A stretch of 64,000 bases of DNA from Gimesia chilikensis (GTDB taxonomy: Bacteria > Planctomycetota > Planctomycetia > Planctomycetales > Planctomycetaceae), in the NCBI RefSeq assembly GCF_007744075.1, contig NZ_CP036266.1, positions 6,185,748 through 6,249,747 of the forward strand, written 5' to 3'. Shown in pieces: positions 48,248 through 56,932 of the stretch (the first letter of the stretch is position 1; each line of letters starts with the position of its first letter). The translations under genes and the position numbers were made by a program. The notes under the pieces were generated by a model. That model ran no database searches. It saw only the letters and a list, made by a program, of their open reading frames with translations, and was not told where the DNA came from.

Positions 48248-48898
48248 ATGCCTGTCACCGTCATCAAAGTCGGAGGGAGCCTGTTCGATCTGCCGGACCT
48301 GGGGAACAGGCTGTCCCACGTGCTGGGACAGCTGGATGGTTCCCGCCCGCTGATCATTTCCGGAGGGGGACGTACCGCCGACCTGATCAGGGACTGGGAT
48401 CGGATTCACAGCCTGGGTGAAGAGCGTGCGCACTGGCTGGCGATCCAATCGCTGACGCTTAACGAACGCCTGCTGAATCAGCTGCTGCCGGAGTCGGAAT
48501 GGGTCGACTCGCACGCCGCTACGGAAGCAGCCTGGCGGGCGAACCGCATTCCGATTCTCTCGGCTTACGCCTACCTGGCGCGGCCTGCGGCTCCGTCACT
48601 GGAACAGGCGGAACTACCGGCTGCATGGGAGGTGACCAGCGATTCGATTGCAGCCTGGATCACACTCACCTGGCCGGCTCAGGAACTGGTGTTACTGAAA
48701 TCAGTTGATCTGCCTGAAGTGGAAACCGCTGCTGAGCTCGCTGCCCTCGGGTTCGTCGACGCTTACTTTCCCCAGCTGGTGGATAGTCTGCCCTGCCTGC
48801 GCTGGTGTAACCTGCGATCCTCGGAGGAGACGCTTCAACTGGCGACAGTCACCAGGGGCAAGAGCTTCCAGAGTAGAAACGCGACCGGTCCTGCATAA
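48248..48898 (+). CDS. amino acid kinase family protein, MfnE-like
   Basis: 216 residues, a small member of the amino-acid/uridylate kinase fold: VIKVGGSLFDLPDLG at the start, PLIISGGGRTADLIRDWD and EVTSDSIAAWITLTWPAQELVLLKSVD. The size and order match MfnE-like kinases, which make the aminomethylfuran part of methanofuran. Planctomycetes commonly carry H4MPT/methanofuran-linked C1 genes, so a role there is plausible but inferred. The last 64 bases overlap the convergent cdsA. It probably shares a transcript with hisG. Confidence 0.8.
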   Translation: MPVTVIKVGGSLFDLPDLGNRLSHVLGQLDGSRPLIISGGGRTADLIRDWDRIHSLGEERAHWLAIQSLTLNERLLNQLLPESEWVDSHAATEAAWRANRIPILSAYAYLARPAAPSLEQAELPAAWEVTSDSIAAWITLTWPAQELVLLKSVDLPEVETAAELAALGFVDAYFPQLVDSLPCLRWCNLRSSEETLQLATVTRGKSFQSRNATGPA

Positions 48899-49743
48899 AG
48901 CGGACTGTCGAGCAGATCGAGCAGGCCGCCGAAGCCGGGCAGCAGTTCCGCAGAATCTTTTTTGCCGACATCCCGCTTGATCAGCGATTCACACAGGTCC
49001 CCCACGAGACCGACAACGCCGATGATCGCCCCGAACAGAATGGACCAGTACCACGCGGGAGCACTCCAGCTGTCGTTAAACAGGGGAGGGGTGAACTGCA
49101 GCCAGAGCCAGGCGCCGAGTGAAGCCCCAAAGATCGCACCAAAGCCGCCCATCCAGGTTTTCCCCGGACTCAGACGGGGCACAAGTTTTTTCTTACCCCA
49201 GAGACGACCAAACGTATAACCGCCGACATCACCCAGCTTGGCACTGATGATCAAGGCGCCCAGAGCGAGGTAACCAGTCTGGGGACCAGCGACCCAGCGG
49301 AGTTCGGCCAGCATCGCGAGCAGAAAGCCGACGTACGAAACGCCCAACAGTTCGGCTCCCAGAATTTCCATTGTCTGGCCCGGTTCCTGAAAGCGAATTG
49401 CATTCTTCAGAAACAACAGCAGAACGGAAATCGCATAGGTCACCGACAAGAGTGCGAGTGAAAGCGTCTGCGGATCATTCGCGCCGGTCTGCAGCGAAGG
49501 AACCAGCCAGGGTAACCAGGCCGCATTACAGATCAGCAGCGAGAGCAGACAGACCAGCGGATATCCCGGTTTCAGATTGCGGACCGTCAGCAGTTGCGTG
49601 ATCTCCCAGGTTCCCCGGAGAATCAAGAGCCAGCAGAGTCCCAGTAACCAGGGGGCACTACTCCCCGCACGTTGATCGAGATAAAACAGACCGAACAACA
49701 GGGGAATCAGAGTTGCGGAAACCAGAAGCCGCCAGCCCAGCAT
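48835..49743 (-). CDS. cdsA: phosphatidate cytidylyltransferase CdsA
   Basis: 302 residues, polytopic membrane enzyme that makes CDP-diacylglycerol from phosphatidate and CTP. The C-terminal family signature is recognisable in LIKRDVGKKDSAELLPGFGGLLDLLDS. The usual PGHGGxxDRxDS reads PGFGGLLDLLDS, so His and Arg of the signature are replaced by Phe and Leu. About eight hydrophobic segments precede it. It lies six bases after uppS and is certainly co-transcribed with it. The 3' end overlaps the kinase gene. Confidence 0.9.
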   Translation of the reverse strand: MLGWRLLVSATLIPLLFGLFYLDQRAGSSAPWLLGLCWLLILRGTWEITQLLTVRNLKPGYPLVCLLSLLICNAAWLPWLVPSLQTGANDPQTLSLALLSVTYAISVLLLFLKNAIRFQEPGQTMEILGAELLGVSYVGFLLAMLAELRWVAGPQTGYLALGALIISAKLGDVGGYTFGRLWGKKKLVPRLSPGKTWMGGFGAIFGASLGAWLWLQFTPPLFNDSWSAPAWYWSILFGAIIGVVGLVGDLCESLIKRDVGKKDSAELLPGFGGLLDLLDSPLYAGPVAFLLWKLLPLVTVAS

Positions 49744-49749
49744 GCTGCG

Positions 49750-50502
49750 TTATCCTTTCAAACCGCCGAAGCGACGGTCGCGGGCTGCGAAGTCACGGAG
49801 TGCCTGCCAGAAATCGTTGACGGAAAAATCAGGCCAGTAGGTTTCAGTCACCCAGAGTTCGGCATAACTGATCTGCCAGAGCAGAAAATTACTGACGCGC
49901 ATTTCGCCGGCAGTCCGAATTACCAGATCCGGATCGGGCATGCCAGCGGTGTAAAGATGCGAAGAGATCACGTCTTCGTCGATCTCTTCGGCTTTGAGTC
50001 CGCCCTGCTCGACTTCACTCACAATCGACTTCACGGCGTCCACGATTTCAGAGCGGCTGCCGTAATTGAGAGCGAGACAGAGTTGCATGCCGGTATTATT
50101 TCGACTCTCGTCGATTGTTTTGTCGACTTCCGCCAGTACATCTTTTGGCAGGTCTGAACGACGGCCAATGGTGGAGAAGCGAATGTTCTGCCGCATGATT
50201 TCTTCACGTTCGCCGATCACGAATTTTTTCAACAGCTGCATCAGCAGGTTGAGTTCGAGTGCGGGACGCTTCCAGTTCTCACTGCTGAGACAATAGAGTG
50301 TGAGCTGTTCGATGCCCAGCCGCGTCGATTCTTCTACGACGGTGCGCACGCTGTTGACGCCCTGGCGATGTCCTTCGATGCGGGGAAAACCACGACGTGA
50401 GGCCCAGCGACCGTTACCATCCATGATGATCGCGATATGCCGGGGCAGTTGGCGGGATTCCAGCCCCAGCGATTCCCCATCCTGTTCCGATATGGCGGGC
50501 AC
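49750..50502 (-). CDS. uppS: undecaprenyl diphosphate synthase UppS
   Basis: About 250 residues from the GTG at 50502, preceded by TGAGG. GTG at 50514 is an alternative, and the open frame runs to 50655. It is a cis-prenyltransferase that makes the C55 lipid carrier. The catalytic loop HIAIIMDGNGRWA with the Asp, EGHRQGVNSVRTVVEES, LTLYCLSSENWKRP and PDPDLVIRTAGEMRVSNFLLWQISYAELW are all intact. Cytoplasmic or peripheral membrane. It forms an operon with cdsA. Confidence 0.95.
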   Translation of the reverse strand: MPAISEQDGESLGLESRQLPRHIAIIMDGNGRWASRRGFPRIEGHRQGVNSVRTVVEESTRLGIEQLTLYCLSSENWKRPALELNLLMQLLKKFVIGEREEIMRQNIRFSTIGRRSDLPKDVLAEVDKTIDESRNNTGMQLCLALNYGSRSEIVDAVKSIVSEVEQGGLKAEEIDEDVISSHLYTAGMPDPDLVIRTAGEMRVSNFLLWQISYAELWVTETYWPDFSVNDFWQALRDFAARDRRFGGLKG

Positions 50503-50742
50503 AATTTGCCTCACAATGTCTGATGATTGATTGAGTTTGACTTCTGGCCTGCTCGGGCAGACGGCTTGACAAGCGTGAGCAGAATCAGATCTGCCCTGTC
50601 TGTTTATTTTGAGCAATTTCGGCAAAAACGCCAAGGCTGCGCGGGGAGAAAGCACAGCATCTTTAAAGAATGAACCGTAGTTCCGGTTTCGTACAGATGT
50701 TCCGGGGTGAATTCCCTCCTGAAATCATCTCTGCGAAAAGAA

Positions 50743-50943
50743 TCAGCCGCTGATCTGGACCGATTCGAGTTCTTCAGCTTCGAGGACGGGATCCAGGTAA
50801 ACGGTTTCTTCCCAGTAAGCGGGTTCGGCGCCCGGAGATTCAATCGACAATTTGACGCGATCCTCAAGCACTTCTAAAACTTTAACTACTGTATGTTCCC
50901 CAATGAGGATACTCTCATTCGCTTCACGAGAGATAATATGCAT
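50743..50943 (-). CDS. csrA: CsrA-family RNA-binding regulator
   Basis: 66 residues from an ATG. CsrA/RsmA binds GGA motifs in mRNA leaders. The fold lines up without gaps with the Escherichia coli protein: MHIISREANESILIGEHTVVKVLEVLEDRVKLSIESP. Arg6 is kept. Position 44, normally the essential RNA-binding Arg of VHREEI, is Trp here (AYWEETVY). The tail is acidic. The RNA-binding mode may be altered, or this may be a CsrA paralogue with another role. A palindrome overlaps its putative promoter. Confidence 0.88.
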   Translation of the reverse strand: MHIISREANESILIGEHTVVKVLEVLEDRVKLSIESPGAEPAYWEETVYLDPVLEAEELESVQISG

Positions 50944-51128
50944 TCGCTCGCCTCAAAGAAATTTCAGAATTGAATCTGTGAATTGTGAAAAGTTATTGTG
51001 TCGCTCATTTTGACGAAGTGCAATCAGAAGGACAAGCTGAAAGCATTCAAAAAATAAAACGATTTTTAAGGAGGTTTCTTTTGGTCGAATATCACTTGAC
51101 AAAATTGCTTTCAGAATATCTCCGCTTA

Positions 51129-51157
51129 ATTTCATTAGCACATCATCGACATGTCAA
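51129..51157 (-). promoter_or_regulatory. candidate csrA promoter
   Basis: On the minus strand a perfect TTGACA (51157-51152) is followed, after 17 bases, by TGAAAT (51134-51129). The start of csrA is about 185 bases further. Confidence 0.45.
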
Positions 51158-51163
51158 CGATGT
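51140..51163. promoter_or_regulatory. 24-bp inverted repeat overlapping the csrA -35 box, operator candidate
   Basis: The two 12-base halves match at ten of twelve positions (ACATC.T.GACA and its complement). It covers the TTGACA box, so a bound dimer would block transcription. Confidence 0.4.
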
Positions 51164-51261
51164 AGCAGCATCACTGTGACAAGCAGTCGTACCCAAAAAG
51201 AATTCATCAAATCCACATGCATGTGACCAGCGCGTTTTTAAAAATAGTATCGGATCGAAAA

Positions 51262-51777
51262 CTATTTTTTTCCCTGCGCGCGTTTGTTGCGAAAGAACTC
51301 CTGCAGGATTGTACGACACTCATCCTGCATCACGCCACTGATGACAACACTCTGATGATTCAACCGTGGATCATTGGTGATCTCAAACAGTGAATGACAC
51401 GCACCTGCTTTTTCATCGCGCGTCCCATAGATCACGAGGGGAATGCGTGACTGGATAATCGCCCCTGCACACATCGGACAGGGTTCCAGCGTGACGTATA
51501 ACACACAGTCACTCAGACGCCAGGTACCCAGCGACTCCGCGGCCTGGGTAATCGCGATCATCTCGGCATGCGCTGTGGGGTCGCTCAATGTTTCCCGCTG
51601 ATTGTGTGCGGCTGCAATAATCCGATCCTGATGAACAATCACTGCACCGACGGGAACTTCATCTTCTTCGAACGCTGCCCGGGCTTCGTCATACGCAAAA
51701 CGCATCCAGCGGGTATGCAGCTGCAGCAGTTCGCGGTCGCCGGGGGTAAATTCGGGTTCGTCGGGTCGATCAATCAT
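51262..51777 (-). CDS. tadA: tRNA-adenosine deaminase TadA family
   Basis: 171 residues from the ATG at 51777 (a GTG at 51786 is possible). It is a cytidine-deaminase-fold zinc enzyme that turns the wobble adenosine of tRNA-Arg into inosine. The zinc motif HAEM and PCPMCAGAI are intact, with ALEPCPMC-like spacing. [13 protein letters not shown] follows. A guanine deaminase role cannot be excluded from the motifs alone. No good ribosome site is visible. Confidence 0.93.
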   Translation of the reverse strand: MIDRPDEPEFTPGDRELLQLHTRWMRFAYDEARAAFEEDEVPVGAVIVHQDRIIAAAHNQRETLSDPTAHAEMIAITQAAESLGTWRLSDCVLYVTLEPCPMCAGAIIQSRIPLVIYGTRDEKAGACHSLFEITNDPRLNHQSVVISGVMQDECRTILQEFFRNKRAQGKK

Positions 51778-51987
51778 CACAGTCACGCTTTTGAATAAGA
51801 AGGAGTTACCGTCTGCTGCTCAACATAATCCAGTCCCCGCGGAAAAGGAAGGGGGGCTCCGAGTGAATCTTGCCGGAAAGGAGTATTCTTGTCGACTCTG
51901 TTTGAGATTCAGGCGGGAATCCGCTTACAATATTACCGTCACTCTTACTATTGAAACCTCTCCCGTGAATCATCAAGGTGAACTCCC

Positions 51988-53415
51988 ATGCGCAGCATCG
52001 TGATCTGTGTTTCAACGCTGCTGGTCCTCAGCTGTCTGTTGATTATGGCTCCCAAGACTCAGTCTCAGAATCAGACCAGCGAGAAACCGCCGGCACTCGA
52101 CACCACCGTCAAAGCCTTTGGCGCAATTGGGGACGGCGCAGCCGATGACAGTGATGCCATCCAGCGGGCCGTCGATTCAAAACAGGGTCAGATCGTCTTT
52201 CCGAAAGGGATCTACCGTCTGACGAAGACCATCACCGTCGACCTCGACAAACTGGGACCGACCTCTATCAGTTCTGACGGCACCGCCACGATTATCATGG
52301 CTGGTCCCGGTCCCGCGTTTCGTTTCATCGGCACGCATGAGGGAACCGCCAGCCCGCACACGGTGAAAGAAAATGTCTGGCAGAATCAGCGGTCTCCCAT
52401 GGTCGACGGACTGGAGATTGTGGGCGATCATGCGGAAGCCTGTGGCATTGAAGCGACGGGCACCATGCAGATCACACTCACGCGATTGACGATCCGTCGC
52501 GCGCTGCATGCGATTCACTTTACCAAACGTAACCGGAACGTGATCGTTTCCAATTGCCACCTGTATGAGAACCGGGGCGCGGGCGTGTACTACGATCACG
52601 TGAGCATCCATCAGTCGAATATCATCGGCTGTCATATTTCTTATAACGCGGGCGGGGGCGTGGTTGTTGACAAAGGTGACATCCGCAACATTCAGATTGG
52701 CACCTGTGACATTGAAGGCAACATGGGTGATGAAAACTCGAAACCGACGGCGAATGTGCTGATTGATTCCGAAGGGGCGATGGTCGGAGAGATCGCGATT
52801 GTGGGTTGCACGATTCAACACGATCACAATGCTCCCGGTTCTGCCAACATCCGGATTAATGAAAATGCCCGCATTCGCCCGCACTCCAAAGAACATCGAG
52901 ACGGAAATATCACCATCGCCGACAATGTGCTTTCGGATGTGCAGACCAATATCGAAATCACCAGTGCCCGCGGTGTCACAGTGACCGGCAACACGATGTG
53001 GAAGGGTTACACGCACAATATCCGCGTCGACGACTGCAACAACATTCTGATCTCGAACAATGTGCTCGACCGGAATCCCCGCTATCACTATGGCGACGGA
53101 AGTACGGCCCAGGTCGGTATGCTGTTTACGAACTGTGACGGCTGCACGATCAGCGGCAACCATATCAACGGGACCGGCGATGAGCGGGTCGCCTTTGAAG
53201 TACGCGATTCGCGTCGGATGAATATCGTGGGGTGTTCGATTCTCGATTATTCCACCACGGGACTACTGCTGAAGAACGTCTCCGACAGTCGCGTGTCAGA
53301 CTGCCTGATTTCTACCGATCTACCCGATAGCGAGAACGCCCAGGCGCTCGAGATCATCGGTGGTAAGGACAATCAAATCGTGAACAACCTTTATAAAAAG
53401 GTATCACCAAAGTAG
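51988..53415 (+). CDS. secreted right-handed beta-helix protein, pectate-lyase-like
   Basis: 475 residues with a signal peptide (1-26). After the start KAFGAIGDGAADDSDAIQRAVDS, the classic N-terminal motif of pectate-lyase-3/glycoside hydrolase 28 type beta-helices, the rest is a beta-helix with repeated TGN, NVIVSNCHLYENRGAGV and NNILISNNVLDRN steps. It probably binds or cleaves a polysaccharide. No catalytic Asp pair could be assigned. The start ATG has AAGGTG upstream. It stands alone, divergent from tadA. Confidence 0.88.
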   Translation: MRSIVICVSTLLVLSCLLIMAPKTQSQNQTSEKPPALDTTVKAFGAIGDGAADDSDAIQRAVDSKQGQIVFPKGIYRLTKTITVDLDKLGPTSISSDGTATIIMAGPGPAFRFIGTHEGTASPHTVKENVWQNQRSPMVDGLEIVGDHAEACGIEATGTMQITLTRLTIRRALHAIHFTKRNRNVIVSNCHLYENRGAGVYYDHVSIHQSNIIGCHISYNAGGGVVVDKGDIRNIQIGTCDIEGNMGDENSKPTANVLIDSEGAMVGEIAIVGCTIQHDHNAPGSANIRINENARIRPHSKEHRDGNITIADNVLSDVQTNIEITSARGVTVTGNTMWKGYTHNIRVDDCNNILISNNVLDRNPRYHYGDGSTAQVGMLFTNCDGCTISGNHINGTGDERVAFEVRDSRRMNIVGCSILDYSTTGLLLKNVSDSRVSDCLISTDLPDSENAQALEIIGGKDNQIVNNLYKKVSPK

Positions 53416-53605
53416 AGTCCCTGGTTCACTAGCCACGCCCCCCTCGTCGCATCAAAATGAGAGTATAACTCCGATCTGAATCTAATTGACTCAGGTCCGG
53501 GTGCTGCTATGATAAGCGGTCCCGCTGGATAACGATCAGGGCGATTTCCTGCAGGAAATCGCCGGTCATTCATATTATTTTTTCCGTCGCTCGAGGAGTC
53601 TGTTC

Positions 53606-54898
53606 ATGTCGCAAATGTCACGTCGTCACTTTCTGAAAAAATCGGTTTACAGCGGTCTCTTCATGGGCCTGACTGCCAAGAGCTATCGTTCTACTTTCGC
53701 GGCAGTTCCCCCCAGCGAACGTGTGCGGATTGGCATGATCGGCGTTGGTAACCAGGGTGGCCCGCGGAACAACATGAAGTACTTCCTCAACAACATCGAA
53801 GCCCTGTGTGACCTGGATCAGAACTACCTCGCCGAAGCAGACGCCTTCCTGAAGAAGAACGCCAACAAGTCGGCCGTGAAGACAGACGATTATCGGCGAC
53901 TGCTCGATTCCAAAGACATTGACGCTGTTGTTGTGACCGTGCCTGACCAGTGGCACGCCAAGATGACGGTCGAAGCCTGCCGTGCCGGCAAAGACGTCTA
54001 CTGTGAAAAACCGCTGACACTCGTGGTTGATGAAGGTCCCGTGATGATTGACGCGGCACGGAAACACAACCGAGTCGTCCAGACCGGAACCATGCAGCGC
54101 AGCGGCAAGGAATTCAAACTGGCCGTCGATCTGGTGCAGTCGGGTCTCCTGGGTAAGATTCACACCGTGAACGTCACCCTGCCCGGTCCCAACTGGATCG
54201 CACGGGCCGGCAAGCCGGTTCCCGACAGTGCACCGCCACAGGGATTTGACTTTGACCGCTGGCTGGGGCCGGCACCAGAGCGTCCTTACAACAAAAACCG
54301 GGTGCACTACCTGTTCCGTTTCTTCTGGGATTACAGTGGCGGCCAGCAGACCAACTTTGGTGCCCACCACCTGGATATCGCACAGTGGGGACTGGGGATG
54401 GATGAAAGCGGCCCCGTGAGTGCAGAAGGATCGGCGACTTTCAATCCCGATGGCTGGTACGAAACTCCCGATACTACCAACATCAAATACACGTATGACA
54501 ATGGTGTCGTCATGAACTGTCGCCAGGTTCCCGGCACCCCGAGTAAAAAACAGGGAACCGAGTTCGTGGGCGAAAAGGGAAGCCTCTTCGTCTATCGTGG
54601 CGGCATCATTGCGAATCCACCTGCGCTGTTAAAAGAAGTCGATGTGCCTAAGATTGTGAACCGTGATGCGAACATCGCGCACGTCAACAATTTTATTGAG
54701 TGCATCAAGACCCGCGAAAAACCGGCTGCTGACATCAGCATCGGACATCGTTCCGCCACAGTCTGTCACCTCGGCAATATCGCCGTGCGGACCGGTAAGA
54801 AGATCCAGTGGGATCCAAAACAGGAAACTATCGTAGGCGATGCTGACGCCGCCAAATGGCTTTCGAAGGAATACCGTAAACCTTACGAACTGGTGTAA
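53606..54898 (+). CDS. Tat-exported Gfo/Idh/MocA family oxidoreductase
   Basis: 430 residues. The N-terminus MSQMSRRHFLKKSVYSGLFMG has the Tat twin-arginine pattern. The Rossmann part is clear (RVRIGMIGVGNQGG near residue 40; VVVTVPDQWHAKMTVEACRAGKDVYCEKPLTL with the EKP motif). The C-terminal dimerisation domain follows. It oxidises or isomerises a sugar or inositol-like substrate with a bound NAD(P). Such exported versions are a hallmark of planctomycetes. GAGG ahead of the ATG is the ribosome site. No sugar-operon neighbour. Confidence 0.94.
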   Translation: MSQMSRRHFLKKSVYSGLFMGLTAKSYRSTFAAVPPSERVRIGMIGVGNQGGPRNNMKYFLNNIEALCDLDQNYLAEADAFLKKNANKSAVKTDDYRRLLDSKDIDAVVVTVPDQWHAKMTVEACRAGKDVYCEKPLTLVVDEGPVMIDAARKHNRVVQTGTMQRSGKEFKLAVDLVQSGLLGKIHTVNVTLPGPNWIARAGKPVPDSAPPQGFDFDRWLGPAPERPYNKNRVHYLFRFFWDYSGGQQTNFGAHHLDIAQWGLGMDESGPVSAEGSATFNPDGWYETPDTTNIKYTYDNGVVMNCRQVPGTPSKKQGTEFVGEKGSLFVYRGGIIANPPALLKEVDVPKIVNRDANIAHVNNFIECIKTREKPAADISIGHRSATVCHLGNIAVRTGKKIQWDPKQETIVGDADAAKWLSKEYRKPYELV

Positions 54899-54949
54899 GG
54901 TTGTTAAACTCGCGACTGGCAATCATCCCAGAGTAATTTCATCCGGTAG

Positions 54950-54971
54950 GGGCGACCCTGTGTGGTCGCCC
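54950..54971. repeat. hairpin repeat, family 1, copy 1
   Basis: GGGCGACC, loop CTGTGT, GGTCGCCC: a perfect 8-bp stem preceded by GTAG. It is the reverse-complement orientation of copies 2 and 3, which have loop ACACAG. Confidence 0.7.
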
Positions 54972-55059
54972 GCCGTGATTGACTTTCGATGGGGCCAGTT
55001 ATTCGCATCGTTACCCTGCTTCCTATGCACGGGTGAATTGAGATCGACTCTCGCAAGGC

Positions 55060-55081
55060 GGGTTGGCACACAGGCCAACCC
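55060..55081. repeat. hairpin repeat, family 1, copy 2
   Basis: GGGTTGGC, loop ACACAG, GCCAACCC: a perfect 8-bp stem followed by CTACATTGA. Confidence 0.7.
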
Positions 55082-55296
55082 CTACATTGATTTACCCTAC
55101 ATTGATTTATTTGAGGCAATCGGGTGGCACCGTTGGCTTGTCCAACGGTGTTCGCTCTCTCATTTCATTTCGTTTGAGAAATTTCTCTGCCTCGCGAATT
55201 TCTTAACTTTCTTCAGTAGCGGCCCGATTTTGATTCTGCTTACAATGAGGAAAACGTTCCTCCTGTTTTCTCACCTGATCAAGATCGAGTTTTCTC

Positions 55297-56823
55297 ATGA
55301 AAATGCGCTTCCTGTTTTGCACTGCTGTCACCCTCACTGTCCTGATGCTTACCGCTGCCGATACCAGCGCGGCTGAAGCGCCGCAGGTGAAAGTCGGTTT
55401 CGCCGAGCGTGACATCACGCCGGAGATCGGCATGGAACAGCCGGGCGGTTACGGGAAATCGTTTCATCGTTCGTTTCACGATCCCTGTAAAACGCGGGCG
55501 GCTGTGTTTGACAACGGAACCAACGTGGTTGCGGTCGTCAGCCTGGATGCGCTGTTTATCCGCAGAGTCACCGTGGATGAAATCCGCGAACGGGTCGAAG
55601 CCAAATGCAAGATTCCGGCGAACTCGATTCTGCTGCACGCGACACACTCACACTCTTCCGGTCCGATGGGCATGATTCTGCCCGGCGAATACGATCATGC
55701 TTCGAAATTCGTACAGGAACTGGCGTATGAGAAATCATCGACGGCTGACACTGCCTACCTGGAAACGGTCGTCGATCAGAGTGTGGAGGCGATCTGCGAA
55801 GCGTACAACAAACGGAGTGCGTCTGAATGTGGAGCGGGAGTGGGGATTGAAGAACAGGTGGCCTTCAACCGCCGGTTCTTCATGCGGAACGGATTGACCT
55901 TTACGCACCCGCGGCCCGGGAACCCGGATATTGTAAAACCGGCCGGTCCCGTCGATCCGGAAGTTGGCGTGATCGGAGTCTGGGATGAACAGGGACAGCT
56001 CAAAGGGTGTATCGTGAACTTCGTGTGTCACGCCACAACCAACCCGGGCGGAATCTCAGCCAATTACATCTATTATGTGGAACAGGTGATTCGCGGCGTG
56101 TTCGGGAAAGACGTGACGCTCGTCTTTCTGGCGGGAGCCTCGGGCGATGTGACGCAGGTGGACAACCTTTCGAAATATCAGCGGCGGCCCAGTGAAGAGT
56201 CGGCCCGGTTTGTGGGCGGCCGGATTGGAGCCGAGGCAGTGAAAGTGCTGCTCTCAATGCCGCGAGGTAATTTCAAAACGATTGCCAGCAAAGTCAAAAT
56301 GCTGGAGATTCCCCGCCGCAAGCCGACGCCCGGACATGTGGCCGAAGCGGTAGAAGTTGTAAAAGCGGGGCCGGCGAAGTCGAACGCGACCGACTGGGTG
56401 TTCGCGAAAGAGACCGTCCTGCTGGATGCCCGATTACAAAAAGAGCCGGTGGCGAAAGTGGAGGTGCAGGCGATCCAGATTGGCCCGGTGGTCCTGCTGA
56501 CCGATCCCGCGGAATTCTTCTGCCAGTTGGGTCTGGATATCAAAGCGGGCAGTCCATTTCCGATCACGTTCCCGGTCTCACTGGCGAACGGCTGCGTCGG
56601 TTATGTGCCCACGAAAGAAGCCTTCGACAAGAACGGCGGCGGCTACGAAACCCGGCTGACCAGTTACAGCAACCTGGTCACCACGGCGGGTCCCCAGATG
56701 GTTGAAGCAGCGGTGGAATTGTCGAAACAGTTGACGCCGGACGAACAGCCCGAGCGTCCTGCGGCACCGGCGTTTAATAATAACCCCTGGGCTTACGGTA
56801 GCCTGGCACCGCAGGTGGATTAG
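55297..56823 (+). CDS. secreted neutral/alkaline ceramidase-like protein
   Basis: 508 residues with a signal peptide (1-26). It resembles the N-terminal region of neutral/alkaline non-lysosomal ceramidases: VGFAERDITPEIGMEQPGGYGK, then LLHATHSHSSGPMG, the metal-binding His pattern, and later FVCHATTNPGGISANYIYYVEQ and FLAGASGDVTQVD. The family splits amides in lipids, but planctomycetal members occur in large numbers and their substrate is not known. The ATG at 55297 has a weak site. An alternative start is the next Met. Confidence 0.9.
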   Translation: MKMRFLFCTAVTLTVLMLTAADTSAAEAPQVKVGFAERDITPEIGMEQPGGYGKSFHRSFHDPCKTRAAVFDNGTNVVAVVSLDALFIRRVTVDEIRERVEAKCKIPANSILLHATHSHSSGPMGMILPGEYDHASKFVQELAYEKSSTADTAYLETVVDQSVEAICEAYNKRSASECGAGVGIEEQVAFNRRFFMRNGLTFTHPRPGNPDIVKPAGPVDPEVGVIGVWDEQGQLKGCIVNFVCHATTNPGGISANYIYYVEQVIRGVFGKDVTLVFLAGASGDVTQVDNLSKYQRRPSEESARFVGGRIGAEAVKVLLSMPRGNFKTIASKVKMLEIPRRKPTPGHVAEAVEVVKAGPAKSNATDWVFAKETVLLDARLQKEPVAKVEVQAIQIGPVVLLTDPAEFFCQLGLDIKAGSPFPITFPVSLANGCVGYVPTKEAFDKNGGGYETRLTSYSNLVTTAGPQMVEAAVELSKQLTPDEQPERPAAPAFNNNPWAYGSLAPQVD

Positions 56824-56932
56824 ACCGCGAAATCCTTGAAACTTATTTCTGCTACCACGAAAAGGCGGAACTACTGTTGCTATTCGATAGTTAAAATAAC
56901 TCTCATTAAACCGGTTTTAGATCATCCTGAAG

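Larger units (their letters stand above)
50944..51261. other. intergenic leader region of csrA
   Basis: About 320 bases between the csrA and tadA genes, both on the minus strand. It contains the candidate csrA promoter at 51129-51157 and the 24-base inverted repeat at 51140-51163. The remaining roughly 180-base leader is AT-rich. Confidence 0.55.
54899..55296. other. intergenic region with two hairpin repeats
   Basis: About 400 bases with no gene. It contains two hairpins of one family (54950-54971 and 55060-55081) and a short direct repeat CCCTACATTGATTTA at about 55080-55110. The remainder is AT-rich near 55170-55280. Confidence 0.55.

Noticed and set aside
52177-53163. Minus-strand open frame of 328 codons
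   Set aside because: It is antisense to the beta-helix protein gene, and its composition follows from the repeats there.
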